DNA of 64,000 bases from Carettochelys insculpta (lineage: Eukaryota > Chordata > Testudines > Carettochelyidae): NCBI RefSeq assembly GCF_033958435.1, contig NC_134145.1:42125501-42189500 (forward strand), read 5' to 3'. The notes below the pieces were generated by a model. It was not told where the DNA came from, made no database searches, and saw only the letters and a list, made by a program, of their open reading frames with translations. Shown in pieces: positions 12,288 to 25,057 of the stretch (positions within the stretch are counted from its first letter, which is position 1; the number at the start of each line of letters is the position of its first letter). The position numbers and the translations under genes are program-made.

Positions 12288-13596
12288 GTTTCTGAACGCT
12301 CATTAGCATACCCAGTATCTTCATTTGTCATTAACACTGCCAGCATTTTCACAGCCTTGGAACTGGCACACTTCCTTTCTTTCTCTGTGAATGAAAACCA
12401 CGTTGTGGAAACTGTTGCTTTGTAGCTGAGATTTATTTATAATAATGGCACAGCTCTGTCTTTTGAAAAGTATAGTCACCCCTGCAGATGTCGATATTAA
12501 ACAGCAGCTACATAGGACAATAAATCAAATGTTCAGTAACACTTTTCGAAGCTAGGTTGGTGAAATGTATTTGTAGCAGTAAATTATACTAATTGATCTA
12601 TATACCAAAGGCATCGTTTGGGCAGCTTTACTCCAATCTGATCTAATAAAAAGCTCTAACAATACCACTCAGCTGAAACTGGCCCATGAATCTCTATGAA
12701 TAAATATGTGATTTAATTTTCTGAATTGGAATTCAATGTCTGGATAATAAAATGAAACTGTATTAATGCTAATACAAGACATCTTAGTCCCAAAGAGTTA
12801 ATACCTGCAAAGCTGAAGCTTTGTCTCTTCAGGGGATTTGCCCTGATTTCAGCTATTGCAAATGAACACCGTAGTAGCTATACCTCTGCAAAACACAAGT
12901 GTGCGCAGACAAAGCCACTCTGACTTCATTGGGTTGACTTACACCAGTCACAATCAGTAGTGAATTATAACAGTGTAAAAGCACAGTTTGTAGTGCTTTT
13001 GCATTTCAGAAATAAGACCTTGTACTGTGCCTCTACATCTAATGACTGAAATCCCAAATGTGAGCGATTTGGGTTGTGGTAAAAACAACGAAAAAAGGAA
13101 ATATGGGGAGAGAGATTTTCAATTGTTTATTACCCACAACTGAAAGGCGGATTTTCCACTGAACTCAGAACTGAAATCTTAAATTCCTGGTGACCCATTT
13201 CAGTGTATGAATGGGAAAAGGCCTCTTTTGAAATACTAGGCTTGATTTTGAATTGGGTGAATTGAGTCAATTGGAAAGATTTTTTTCCCCCTGAAAAACT
13301 GGAACTCATGGAATTTAGGTTGCATCACCACTGGTATAAGACATTTACTTTTTCCTGAAAAGTAATAGCTCCTTTAAAATCATGCAGAGTAAATATATTT
13401 GGCAATTTAAAAACACTTTGGCACTGAATGCAGAGTCAATGTTTTATATGGAAAAATAGCTACTGCACTTACACAGTAGATAACTACCAAAATTAAATAT
13501 TTTAGAGGTTCTGTACCTCAGATGACAAGTTAATGTTCAGAATACTGACAAAACCTTAATAAGGACCATCTGAGTGGATACAGCTGTATACATTAT
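12288..13596. other. No gene seen
   Basis: AT-rich DNA with short relics of old repeats near 12905-12960 (TTGGGTTGACTTACACCAG). No open frame of note until the Harbinger boundary. Confidence 0.5.
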
Positions 13597-14021
13597 AGCT
13601 GTGTTTATACTACCAAGATCTTTTGAAAGATAAATTGAATGCCATGGTCCTTTCAAAAGAGCCAGCAGAGCATCTACACACAAAGCCCACGCTTTTGAAA
13701 GTAAATGAAAAGAATGCAACACTCCTTTAGAAAGCATGCCTCCAATCGCAGATCAGGAAGAGTGCCCTCTTTGGAAAGACTCTTTCAAAAGAAAATGTGT
13801 GTGGATGCTCTGTAGGACATTCTTTTGAGAGACGAGTCCTCCATGGCACCATCCAGCTAGCACACAGACACCCTGGCCAGCTTGAGTGCACCTCTATGCT
13901 CCCTGCTTCTGGTGGCATTTAAAAATGAAGGGAGCCAGAAACCCCATGGCAGGAAGCTGAGAGCATGCTGGCAGCAAAGGCATGAGCTCAGCAGCCATCC
14001 CCTACAATCATTCTGATTGCT

Positions 14022-15365
14022 GTGGCCACCAGCCAGCCTCCAAATGAGCCCCATGAGACCTTAGAGGGCTTGCAGGAGCCTGCTCAGCTGCTGAAAAAAC
14101 AGGACCCCTCCTGGATGGAGCTGGAGCTTCAGGATTTCCTCACCCTGTGGCAGGATGAGGAGGTCCTCCAGGAGAAGGGCAGGAAGTGGTGGAATGCAGC
14201 TGTCTTCATACACCTAGCTGCCAGAATAGCTGCCCTGGAACACCCCACCTAAGCATAGGACCAGGTCCGCAGCAAAATCAAGGAGCTCTGGCAGGGGTAT
14301 GCTCGGCCCTGGGATGCAGCCTGCAGGTCAGAGGTAGGATCTGCCACCTGCCCCATTTCTGGGAGCTCTAGAGCCTCCTGGGGCCCCAGGACAACTCACT
14401 ACCACAAGCCATCCTGGACACCGTGGCGGACGAGCCACACCCAGATTCAGAGATGGAGGCAGAGCTGGGACCCTACAGCTGCACCACCCTACCAGGCACC
14501 AAGCCAGAGCTGCCATTCAATGAGTCCAGTGACAATGGGAACCTCATCATTGACCTCCCACTGTGGTCATCCAGCCAGGTGACAGCCATCAGGACACCGC
14601 CAGATCTCGGTGAGAGACATTTGGTAAGTACCTGGCAGGGTGCACAACCTGGGTTATGGGGGTGGTGGTGCCTGCCCCCACCACAGCTGCCAGTGGGCCA
14701 ACCACTGGGCCAACAGCCCCAGTCCAGACACATCCCAGATGGCTGCAACGTCCAGCATGCAATAACATCTGCTGGCAACACTCAACACCTGCTTCTCTGG
14801 ACAGCACTGCGAGCCACATGCATGGGAAGGTTAGGCTGGACCATGTCTGGAGCCTGCCCCACGTGGGTGTGGACCCCCTCAGTACCCAGAATCCCCCATG
14901 TCCACCATGCCATTGGATGGAAGGTGGCGGACAACTGCCCATAGGGGAGTTGGGGGCACAGCCCTCAGGGCAGAGGTGCAGGACTGATGTGCTGTTCAGT
15001 TCTTCCCTTCCATCCATACAGCTGCACCATCAGAGGGCCAGGAGAGGCCCATCCCATCCATGGTGCTGGACACCCCATCAGAGGTGGAGGATTTGGCCCA
15101 AACAACCCCTCCCCACCATCATCATGGCAGGTCCACGTGAGGAGGACCCAGAAGTGCATGGCGGATGACGCCATCTACACCACTGCCATCCACCATCAGG
15201 CAGAGGGGGCCAAGCATCATCTGCAGTTCAAGGAGGCAGATCTGGCTGGTGGCAGGAGGCTTGAGCAGAACTCATACCTGAGGGACACAATGTCCATCCT
15301 CTGGGAGCACCTGGCGTGGCTTCCCCTGCCAACCAGCCCTCCCCAGCTGCCCCTTCTCTCACTGT
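14022..15365 (+). pseudogene. Harbinger Myb/SANT-like DNA-binding protein, degraded
   Basis: The frame opening at 14022 begins MATSQPPNEP and reaches the DNA-binding block: SWMELELQDFLTLWQDEEVL, then KWWNAAVFIHLAARIA. A stop at 14250 interrupts it. The block resumes as QVRSKIKELWQGYARPWDA in the same region. A further frame (14423 on) gives the acidic SSDNGNLIIDLPLWSS segment. The sequence TTGGTAAGT at 14621-14629 is a good splice donor, and CCATCCATACAG ending at 15022 a good acceptor, so an intron of 399 bp is likely. The second exon encodes a helical tail (AEGAKHHLQFKEADLAGGRR, about 15195-15255). In Harbinger elements this protein binds DNA and aids the transposase. Stops and frame changes make it non-functional. 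Confidence 0.75.
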
Positions 15366-15620
15366 GAAGACGGAGCCCGTCAAAGCCCTCCAACAGCCCT
15401 ACTTCCTCATGCTTCCTGCCCCATCCCAGCCCCCAAACCTAGGGTGGGAGAGGATCATGGGGCCTTCCACTCCTACCCTGGATTATTGCCTCCCCACTCC
15501 AGGTTGAGATGCCCCCCTTCTTCAGCCCCCACAATGTATATAGTTAGTCCCTGTTCCACACTGTACATGCTTATGTGCAATGTTTGGACTTTTCACAGAG
15601 TTCATATTTTCAATTAACAG

Positions 15621-15626
15621 TTTATT
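15621..15626 (-). terminator. Polyadenylation signal of the reversed transposase
   Basis: AATAAA on the minus strand, about 115 bases past the end of the transposase frame at 15742. Its placement between the two convergent genes suits a transposase transcript end. Confidence 0.5.
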
Positions 15627-15741
15627 TCTCAACCATGCCAATGTCCTGGGCTCATGGTGAGGGGACAGTGAAGAGTGGATGTGTGGAGTGGTGGGGGGAT
15701 GGTGAGGAGTGGATCTGTGGGGGGTGCCTGGGAGACAGTCA

Positions 15742-17059
15742 CTAGGGCTCATGAGCAAAGCTAGTGTGGAGGGTCTCCCTAATGCATACCCCATTCCACT
15801 GGGGCTGAAAACTCAGGGCAGTGGCTGGTTGTTCATAGCAAGGGCCAGACTCAGTCAACCACTTCTGGATGAATGCCTCACCTTTGATCTCCACCACACT
15901 GGGGGCGTTTTGCAGACCAACCTCCAGGTGTGTTGGGAGACACCTGAAATGGCCTTTCAGACACGTGAACACATGCTCCACTGCAATGCAGGCCTGGTTA
16001 AGCCTAGTATTAAACAGCTTATGGGTGGGGCCTGAGTGGCCGGTGTAGGTGTGTATTAGCCAGGGATGCAGGGAGTAGGCAGTGTACACCACTATTCACA
16101 GAGGCAAGTTGACATCCCTGACAGGGAGATCCCTCTGGGAGATGTAGGTCCCTGCCTCCATGTGCTTTCAGAGGCCACATTTCTGGAACACATGAGCATC
16201 CTGTGTCTCGCATGACCAGCATACATATATGTGCATAAACCATCCTTAAGAGTCTACCAGGGCCTGGAGCACTACCAAGTGGGAGTCTTTTCAGTTCATG
16301 TAGAAGCCTGTGCTGTGCTCAGGGGCACAGATAGGGATATGGGTCCCATCAAGGGTTCCAAAGCAGTTTGGGAAGCTGACTGCTGCGAATCCCATAATGG
16401 CCACATCCAGATGCCCCACACTGATGACGCTCTGGAGAAGCATGGCATTGAAGGTCTGGACATCCTGCATGGGATGGAGAGCACATGCAGCTGTGAAGGC
16501 ATGACGGGGTGTGTGGGGCCCCTCCCTAGGTGCCCTGTCCCCCACATCCCCCTTCCAATCCACTCCTCCCTTGCCCCTAACCACAGGGGGTTCCTCTTGC
16601 CTGGGATCCCCACCCCCTCTCTTTGTGGTGGGTGCTGACCAGGGCATGCCTCACCTCCTTGAGGACAGCCCCAACAGCAGCCTTGGCAACCCCAGACTGG
16701 TGCCCCTGGGAGTAGCAGCTGTCCGGGGTGGCCAGCTTCTAAACCACAATATCAGCCTGCTTCTTGAGGGGGAGAGTGGGCCATATCCACATCTCCTGAT
16801 GTCTGAGGGTAGGGGTGAGCCAGTTGCAGAACTCCAGGAAGGTCTGCAGCCATCCAGCATCATTCCACTCCTCCATCACAAGCCAGTCCCCCCGTCGGAG
16901 CAGCTGAGGTGGCTCCAGAGGCACCAGGACATAACTGGAGGAGGTGGAGGGTGGCCATGACCACTGTGGCCAGCAGGCCGACCACAGAGTCCATGATGTC
17001 CAGCTCTGGGTGCTGCTGGGAGTCCATTTGGCTATGCTATGGATGTCTGGTCCCTGCAC
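15742..17059 (-). pseudogene. PIF/Harbinger DDE transposase, degraded
   Basis: This is the nuclease of the element, of the HARBI1-like DDE_Tnp_4 type. Reading leftwards, the N-terminal region gives TFLEFCNWLTPTLRHQ (about 16800-16850), matching FKDLCRWLAPVLQHQ in the 32-kb copy. It runs to a likely intron at 16654-16465 (GTGAGG...ATGCAG, 190 bp). The second exon has the first acidic site in FGTLDGTHIPI, the second in TQDAHVFQKC, and the glutamate in AVEHVFTCLKGHFRCL. So all three catalytic positions are still visible, but in different frames with several stops between them. The gene is dead by frameshift and stop, while the catalytic residues happen to survive. Confidence 0.8.
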
Positions 17060-17442
17060 TGGCTCTGCTTCACTTTGGTCAGCTTGGCAGGCCTCAGCAT
17101 GTAAGGAAGTGGGTGTTTGGGAAGTGCTATTTAAAGGAGCACCTGGCTGGGCTCCCAGAAGGGCTTTGCAGCCATGTGACCTGTCTGTGGCAGTTTCTGC
17201 CTCGATTTTAAAAAAGAGCAGCTGGAGCTATGTGGCCGCTCTCTTTTAAAAGAGTGGATCGGTCTTTTGAAAGAGCCGATCAAAACAGCAATCTGCTTTT
17301 CGTGCATGGACATACTCTTTTGAAAGATGATCTTCCAGAAGGTCTTCTTTCAGAACAGTGCTGTACTGTAGACTTGTTTAAATGTGAATTTTATAAATAC
17401 TGCAATGCTGATTTTGTGATATCATTAACCTGGGCATATATA

Positions 17443-17621
17443 CATATCTCATAGAGCTGGAAGGGACCTTGAGAGTTCATCCTGTCCAGTCCCCTACACT
17501 CATCACCACTACTGCCTTTTTTAAAATATATAACCAGATTCATGAAAGGCCCCATCAAGGATTGAACTCACAACCCTGGGCTTATAATGCCAATGCTCTA
17601 ACCATTGGATTACCCTGCCTT
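17443..17621 (-). repeat. tRNA-derived SINE with CR1-like tail
   Basis: On the minus strand a tRNA-like head has an A box (TGGTTAGAGCA, about 17595-17605) and a B box (GAGTTCAATCC, about 17558-17568). A body follows, then a tail AAGGTCCCTTCCAGCTCTAT that looks like a CR1 LINE 3' end. This is the layout of the tRNA-derived SINEs known from turtles. It is not a real tRNA gene: the acceptor stem and CCA-proximal pairing are absent and the RNA would continue into the tail. Confidence 0.8.
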
Positions 17622-17723
17622 CCCTCCCTTCTCCTCCCATGAAGGTGTCTTCATTTCATTTTACTGTATACATTGGGAGGAAAAGGGCATAACAACAGGA
17701 AAAGACCAAAAAACTATCTCCTG

Positions 17724-17988
17724 GGCTATGCCTAGACTTTAGGCTTCTGTCGACAGAAATTTTGTTGACAGAGCACAGGTTGGGAGCACTCTGTTGACAT
17801 CCCTGTACTCCTTGTTCCATGAAGAAGGGATGTCTCAACAGAGGAGAGGTTTCTGACATTTGGCAACATGTGGATAGGCCAAATGTTGGAAAAGCCTCTC
17901 CCAACAGAACTGTCAGCAAAAGATACACAAACGCACTATGCAATTTGCACATCTTTTACTGGCAGTTGTTGGCAATCTAGATACAGCC
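17724..17988. mobile_element. Short MITE with TGTCGACA palindromes
   Basis: The left tip GGCTATGCCTAGACTTTAGG is matched in inverted form by CAATCTAGATACAGCC at the right end. The subterminal region has CTGTCGACAGAAA and TGTTGACAG. The same palindrome type is found in the elements at 20735 and 39315. The flanking triplets are CTG and ATG, so a 3-bp target duplication is possible but not clean. Confidence 0.6.
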
Positions 17989-20734
17989 ATGGTGTCTGTC
18001 TTTTCTTTACATGTCTTGAGACAAATGCAACAGGTCATATCCTCAAGTCCAGCCAAGATACATGCAACAGAACTGAAGGAGTCAAGGAAAGATGTGTTAA
18101 AATTGTCTTTGTACTCCCCTGCTGTAAGGAGTATCCGGGGAATGGTATGAGAGTGGTGCAGAAGGCCTAGAGAAGGAAAAAAGGACTTCACCTATTATTT
18201 CTAGCAAGGATTGGTACAAGTATAATTACCTTGTTTAAGGACAAGAAGCACTACTAAAGAGGGGTACAGTCGTTAAGCCTTAAAATCCTATCTGTCCTGG
18301 CAAGAACTAGTGCCATTCAACAGAACTCATCCTTGAGGCAGGAAATCTCTTGCAATTATATTAAGGCTCCAGGACTTTCAAATACTGAGGAGGGACTACA
18401 CTGGATGAACTTTCAAAGAGCAAGATGACTGAAAAGCTAAATGAAGGTTTATGGGCCAGAGTCTCAGCTACTGTAAATCAACATAAGGGCCAAAATCAGG
18501 AACTATTTTTCCATGGCATGGAAGTTCAAGTTATGTTTGATGTGACTATCTGCAAGACTAGCATTAGCTTATGAATCTGCCATCACCGTGGAGGGACAAG
18601 TTCACATGGGTCTGAAGGGATTGCCCTGGGATGATGTTTGAGTCAGACCTGAGGGACAAAACTATATTTCAGTTATGAAAGCTGCTTTGATCTACTGCAA
18701 CGATTTCATGCTAAAAAGCCAAGTTTCTGATTCTATATTGAAAAAGAACATTTTACATAATTATACTCATTGACCTTGATACATCTGAAAGGTCCTTTCT
18801 TTTCATTAAGCTAAAGTTGCTTAAGACCATACAAGACTACAACTCCATTACAAACTAGAATGTCCTCGGCAAGCATGGCATCCATACAACTGTATGTACC
18901 TAAATTTCAACACATTTTACATGCATCAGCAGAAACAGCAAGCATTTGCTATATAATATAATATAGGAAGCAGTCTGCAGTTATCAATGTTTATCTTTGA
19001 AAACAAGTTAATTACATAAGAGAATATTTACTAAACCAAAGCCATCAAAGCCATTCTGATTTTTATGGCAGTCAGCTCTCTCTTTCTCTCTCCCCATCTC
19101 TTTCTCTCTTTATATATGTATGTATAAAGCTACACATAACATTACATCATTTCTCAAATCTGCATCCAGCTCAGAGCCTTGCTTCCCAAATCATACATCT
19201 CGCATACGTTGTGTGCAGCTATTTATTTGTAAATTCAGCCCAAGATGTAGCATCTCTAGGATTGGCACATAGTTACACAGAATACTACTATGGAAAGGGA
19301 TGATGATGCCAGGCCAAAAGTCAAAATTGTATTTAATCAGTAGTTAAGAGTGAAATTGCCCTGAATGCTGAAGGTGCTCAACACCACTGAAGTGATACAT
19401 GAGCTTGCTTTAATTGCAGATGCCCTTGTGCCCCTACACAGTTAAAATGGTTCTATGTATGGCTATGTGGAAGGTCACCAGGATCAGAGAAATAGACCTC
19501 CAACCCACATTTAGTCTCAATCCTGCAAAAAATTGACATGGATGCTTAATTTTGTGCACCAGGAGCAGTCCTACTGAATGATTCGCAGAACATAAAGATC
19601 AGAACATGCATGTCATTACAGAACTGAGAAGCAGACTGCCACTGGTCCGAACAGGCCAAAAAAAAGGCCCCCAACACAATCACCACACAGAACCCTTCAT
19701 AGATGATAACCATAGTGGTCACTGTTTCTGTATAGAGGCTGGAAAATTTGTTGTAGGATATATGTAGGATGACATGTTTGTGACCTGAAACAATTTTGCA
19801 GCTAAGCGGTTATATAGCCTTAACCTAGACAATAGCTGAAATATTGGTTACACAGCCTGTTGGGAATATCAGTTTCATCTCATGAATGGTTATGGCATGG
19901 AAGCTTGTAATAAAAAATTGGAGTGTTTATACACATTGTCTTTTGGAAGATGGCAGGTGTATAAAATAATAATAAAAATAGTTAAATCTCTTTGTATTGG
20001 TGCTTGTTTAGGAAGTTCCAATCTACCCCATTAGACTGAGGACTAAAAAGAGTGATCCACAAAACCTCTAGATTTAATTACTGAAACATAACATAATAAA
20101 AAATAGAAATGAAAAGGCCTCAAAAAGCCATCAATTTATTCCTGTACACATACTTGCCCCTTAGCAACATGGGCCAATAAGGACTCATCTTCCAAATACA
20201 CTAATCTTTATGATCTGTAACACTGTCATGTTCAGGGGTTAGTTACTGATTGTTAATGGACTCACTCCAGACCATTTAAACTATTGTTTCACCACTGATG
20301 TTCATGAGAAGTGTTTACTGCTACATTCTGCTGAAGCAATAGAATTGACAAGCAGAAGATTTATAGTAGCAAGAGTTCAAAACAGAGCTTTACATTAATA
20401 AATCTGTTTAAATGCAGTTTCTTTTAAAATAGTAATTTTAATTGGGACTTTATCATTCTATGGTTTTCATGAAAAATCAGTGATGACTAACAGTTAAATT
20501 ATAATTTTAGAAAACCTTAAACCACTGTAGAAATTATTTTAATCAATTTCCTGTCAAAGAGCTTTGCAACAAATAATACGACACATAATAAAGTTAGAGT
20601 GGGATATTTGCCTTCATTGTGTTGGGAAGCGTTCAACATGCAAATAATATGTACAGTGCATTGGCAGTCTGGCACATTAGATTAAGTACAAAATTTAAAT
20701 TGCTATTTTAATGCTCTGATTTTGAAACTGGATA
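17989..20734. other. No gene seen
   Basis: AT-rich DNA. A polypyrimidine CT tract lies at about 19075-19115. A weak old-repeat relic (ATCCTGCAAAAAATTGACAT) lies near 19520. No open frame resembles a protein. Confidence 0.5.
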
Positions 20735-21662
20735 GCTACATCTACACTAGAGGGCCCCACACATCACTGAGGCCTGCGCCTCCCCCTTGGGTGGGACCTC
20801 CCCTCACCCTCCTCCACCCCATGCAGGGCTTGTGGCCTGGATGTGTCTTACCTGCATGAGTACAGACATCACAACACTGAATGATTTGCCCACAGAGAGG
20901 TAGCTGTAGGGGGTGGCCAGCTTCCACAGGGCGATAGTGACCCACTTCTCGAGAGATAGGGTGGGTCACATGGGGGTGTCCTGTCATTGGAGGGTGGGGA
21001 CAAGCCAGGTGCAGAGCTCCAGGATGCTCTTCTTGCACATTTGGAAATTCTGGAGCCACTGCTCATCATCTCATTGCCCCATGGTCCCAGCAGTCAGAGC
21101 TGGGGCGGGGGAGGGTACCACCAGAACTGCCTGAGCACCCAAGGAGGCGGAGGTGTGCGGGGCACTGAGGCATTGTGGGTGTGCCCTGCAGGCCAGATGG
21201 CAGGCTCATCCCCCAAGATGTGATGGGAGATAGCCATCAGGATGGGTGGTAGCACCTACAGCAGCTGGTCGTTGGTCCCGGGCGAGCCCAAGGTCTGCTC
21301 TGGAATACTTTTGGTCAGGAAAGAACTGGGTCTTTCACAGATGGCTATGCAACCCTGCAACAACTTTGCTTTCCCTCAAGGAGGTAGACAAGCCTTAGCG
21401 TGGGCAGGGAACATGGGTTGGTGAGGGCCCTTTAAGGGCGAGCCTGGCCAGGGGTCCCAGAAGTGCTTGTGACCCTGTCTTCTGGGCTTCCTGAGCCCAT
21501 TTGTTTGACAAAACAGCCAGAGCATGTGGCCACTATCTATCAAAGGAGTGCATTGACAGACTGAGCCACTTTTATGTGTAGACTCTATCTACAGAAGTTT
21601 TGTTGGGAAATTCTTCCTGATGGACACTTCTGTCGACAGATGATTCTAGTGTAGACATATCC
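20735..21662. mobile_element. Internally deleted Harbinger element
   Basis: The tips GCTACATCTACACTAG (left) and GGATATGTCTACACTAG (right, read inward) are inverted repeats, and ATA triplets flank both (20732-20734 and 21663-21665). The right subterminal region has CTGTCGACAG. The inside keeps only the N-terminal part of a transposase on the minus strand plus GC-rich leader sequence, so the element was derived from a two-gene element by deletion. Confidence 0.7.
20850..21075 (-). pseudogene. Transposase N-terminal fragment
   Basis: In one minus-strand frame the protein reads EQWLQNFQMCKKSILELCTW, then LSLEKWVTIALWKLATP and YSYLSVGKSFSVVMSVL. This lines up with EQWLKNFRMTQQTFKDLCRW, VQKRVAITLWQLASP and HRSVGHQFGLGKATIGAVL in the 32-kb transposase. 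Two in-frame stops lie in the middle. A GT donor-like site follows where the other copies have their intron, and no DDE domain remains. Confidence 0.7.
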
Positions 21663-22817
21663 ATATAGTTTATGATCTGCAAGAGCCACTCAGCTTGCTT
21701 CCTCAAACACAATTGTTTCTGTTTTGCCAAGTGAAATAAATTTCTGGTGGGAATCAATCTAAATGGTACTGTGGTGAAAGAGGTTTTTTGTCCCTTAATT
21801 CCATGTTATATTCCTATAGATATTAACATAAAAATGACACCACACTTGTATTTGTGTAGTATATAGCACAATCAATTTAGCAACTACTGAACTGCAAACA
21901 TCTCTAAAACATAATACAGCACTCATTTACTGTGCCTACAACACCACATAATATTATACAACTGGAAACAAACAATAGCTTGTCCAGCTGAAGAGATTTA
22001 GGTAATGAAAATAGAGGAAATTAACTAAGCTGGAACTTGGCTAAAATACTAGAGCTTTGATTGTAGTATTATGCAATAGAAATTTTAAAGTCCAATGGTT
22101 ATGTGCACACCTAGTTTTTATGGCTGAGGTCTGAACTCAGCTTAAGCCTGTAGAATGTAAAAGTGAAAGTGACTGGAAAAAAGAATAGCATGGATGAAGT
22201 GATAAGGACAATGCCTGTTTCCTTCATTTGTGCCTATCTTCTCTTCTATAGTCAAAATGGTTCACAATCTTAACTTCTTTTTAGAGTCTTACTAGTCCTG
22301 TGTGTCAAAGAGCAACCATTGCTAAGAATGTTTTTTTTGAATCTCCAACTGGAGGAAAATCTTCAGCAAGAGAGGAAAATGCTAAAAAACTTTTTCCAGC
22401 AGCATTTGCTTAAATGTTTATACAAGCTCTTTTCATTTGTGTTTGCCCACTGGAGTGTTTGCTGTTTTCAAATGTTCTTTCAGGCAAGTTTACAGAGAGG
22501 AAAGCCCTCCAGAACAAAATGTTAAGCAAATGATAGGCAGTTTTCATGTCAGTCTGCATTCTGCCCATGGTAATTTTGTTAACTCTTGAGAAGGACCCCA
22601 TGACAGTTCATTTAATTTGGTTGCAAGCAAATCTTTTTTGATCAAATCTAAACATTGGCAGGTATGTGGGGATGATTGATGGAATGTCACAGGATGAGTA
22701 CTGGCAGGGATGTCTTAGAGGTGTGAGAATTTAAATATGCTGAGGAAGTTAAATATCTGTTTTGTATGAATAGTTATCACAACCTCTGTAAAGTCCCTGG
22801 TGTCAGATTCAGTGTGT

Positions 22818-22819
<2 letters not shown>

Positions 22820-22850
<31 letters not shown>
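22820..22850. repeat. (CA)n microsatellite
   Basis: An uninterrupted CA run of about 31 bases, preceded by AGTGTGTGTA. It is directly visible. Confidence 0.95.
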
Positions 22851-22854
<4 letters not shown>

Positions 22855-23067
22855 CTGGCACAGTTCATGAGTTCACTAAAGCAGCTGCTTTAGATTTCCA
22901 TGACATATCATGTCAGCCCACAAATAAGAAAATCAAGCCGATCACGCCCAAAATGCAAAAGATGTTGTGCAGCGTGCCAAACCGCTCACAGCTAAAGCTG
23001 GCTGAACTCAAAGCATATCCCTTTCACAACAAAATGAGTCTTAATTAGCTCAAAAGCAGCTCAATTT

Positions 23068-23262
23068 CTTAGAGTTACGGGGCCAAGTTTTTCAACAGTG
23101 ATTAGTCATTTAGAGAGCTTCAGTTTCATATATTTTGAATTGGCCTGATATCAAGAGTGGGAATATTCAGGACTTTCTGAAAATTAAATCCCCTTACATG
23201 ATACCTCAGACTAAGAACCCAAAGATGAAGGCATGCAAAGTCACTAAGAACTTTAAAATTCC
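23068..23262. repeat. Old dispersed sauropsid repeat relic
   Basis: The wording GGCCAAGTTTTTCAACAGTG on the left and GCAAAGTCACTAAGAACTTT on the right, with a CCTGATATCAAGAGTG middle, matches a family I recall from turtle and bird DNA. It has weak inverted ends. It is strongly diverged and the class is uncertain. Confidence 0.4.
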
Positions 23263-24178
23263 TTGTCCGTGCATTCTATTATTTTATCCAATCAATCATC
23301 ATCAAAAATAGCAAAAAATAAATTAGATCAGGTTAATTTACACATGGTATCTGGGCTCAGCATTTAATCAAAAACTGAGTTATTTTGTCATAAATAAGTA
23401 TTTGGAATGATCTTACACTGCAAAAAATAGTACCAATAATGGCATTATATGCATTGTCACATTAGTTTTACCAGCTACCTTAATCAATATTAAGAATGAA
23501 AATGTTGCCACTCCCAACAGATGAAAACAGATTATCTCTGACTGTAGTTGTTGGGCTGGTTGATCTGCTTCTAATCCTAATTTTAACAAGTGATCCTCTG
23601 CTCAGATTTTGCCAATAAAAATAATTTTGGACATAAAAGATAAGCCTATTTTCCTGGTTGTCAAACCCATATTTTCTTTTCCCACCTTCCTCATGTTCAT
23701 CTTGAACTTTAAACATCAGCTTTAAAAAATCACCTAATTAAATAATGTATAGATGCTTTACGTATTCTGCTCTTCTTGAATTTGATGAAAAAGCATGTAC
23801 CAGCTGACAAGCTCTTGAACTTAAAAGAGAACGTATCTTTGATGTCAAGTGTGTCTAAAGGATTCTTGAGTAAGAATTATATGAAAATGTCCTCACCACC
23901 ACTCAATCTATTCCCAACAGTTACCTGCCAGTGTAAGTGCCTCTGTACCATTATAAAAATCTGTCAAGCATTCAAAACCAATTTCACACAGGATGTCAAG
24001 TGCTGTCATGCCAGCTGTCCCTTCAGTCCACAGGGGCTCTTACTGCCCATTTCCAGTTAAAAATGCATCCAACTACATTGTTTTTCTCAACAATGGCTCA
24101 CTGTATTTTTCTAATGATTCTCATTTCCACACACTTTAATATATTAGTTTATGAAAATACTGTATGGTTGTGCTGAAG

Positions 24179-24181
<3 letters not shown>

Positions 24182-24216
<35 letters not shown>
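24182..24216. repeat. (AT)n microsatellite
   Basis: An uninterrupted run of about 35 bases of alternating T and A. Confidence 0.95.
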
Positions 24217-24219
<3 letters not shown>

Positions 24220-25057
24220 TTTTCAAAAAATTAACAAAGAATTACTGCAATCTTTGCATAGTTATAAGGATAAGAGCAAAGTGCTATTTCACAAAATATT
24301 GTACCTGATAGCCAGATACATTACTAAAATCACTTTAAGAGGTTACAAATACAAGCTGAAATACTTGATACATTTTCACTGTGGTGTTCTTTTCTAGACT
24401 TGTGCTAGGCTTCATTGCAACATAGTTTTTTTTTTTTTAAATCAGACTAATTAATCAATATTTCACAAAAAGCAGGAAAGAGTCCAAATAGCCTCTACTG
24501 GCTGCACTTTACACACTGGAACAGGGACAGTACATTTCTACTCATGACATGTAGGAGGATTGCTTAAGATTCAGTTTGCTCCGAAAAGAATGGCTGCATT
24601 TGCCTAAAAGGCAAATTTCTGGTCATGTTATTAAATTATGCTGTTTCTCTTGCAACATTATTATTTCTGTGTCCACCAATTTAGAGGGACAAATCAGTTT
24701 TGGCTACAGTATAAAATAATTCAATTTAATCAAAGATTTTAGAAAAATAATCTAAATAATGAAATATTATACTGATACATATCCCTTCATGTTATTTATT
24801 GGGTTAGGCACCTTTTTCCTGCAATTGGAATTAAGGCAAGGACTTCAACGGGAGAAATTTCTCCTTAATAAACAGCAAACTATTACCACAGAGATGCTCC
24901 TATTCATGTTCCATTCAATCTTAATAGCTAGCCAGTCTCATTATTCAACTACAGGATTTCTTAATTTATGGCCTGATCCTGAGATGAATCCTACATACAT
25001 ATTTCTATTTGATTTTAAATATGATGTTCAAAAGGGAAAATTTATTTCTAATGGGCA

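Larger units (their letters stand above)
13597..17378. mobile_element. Two-gene PIF/Harbinger element, decayed (about 3.8 kb)
   Basis: The left tip is AGCTGTGTTTATACTACC. The right end reads inward as an imperfect relative, with TGTAGACTTGTTT near 17367-17379. The leader and tail both carry CTTTTGAAAG-type palindromes, decayed from CTTTCGAAAG. Between them are a Myb/SANT-like gene on the plus strand (from 14.02 kb) and a DDE transposase on the minus strand (from 17.06 kb), meeting near 15.4-15.7 kb. The GC content is much higher than in the flanks. Target duplication is unclear because the tips are worn. This is an old, inactive autonomous-type copy. Confidence 0.8.
21663..25057. other. No gene seen; simple repeats and old repeat relics
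   Basis: AT-rich DNA with the CA and AT microsatellites and the old dispersed repeat listed separately. Open frames such as 22319-22525 and 24759-25091 have no domain signature. The last one runs into the half MITE at 25058. Confidence 0.5.

Noticed and set aside
17555..17621. Possible tRNA gene on the minus strand
   Set aside because: It runs on into a CR1-like tail, so it is a tRNA-derived SINE.
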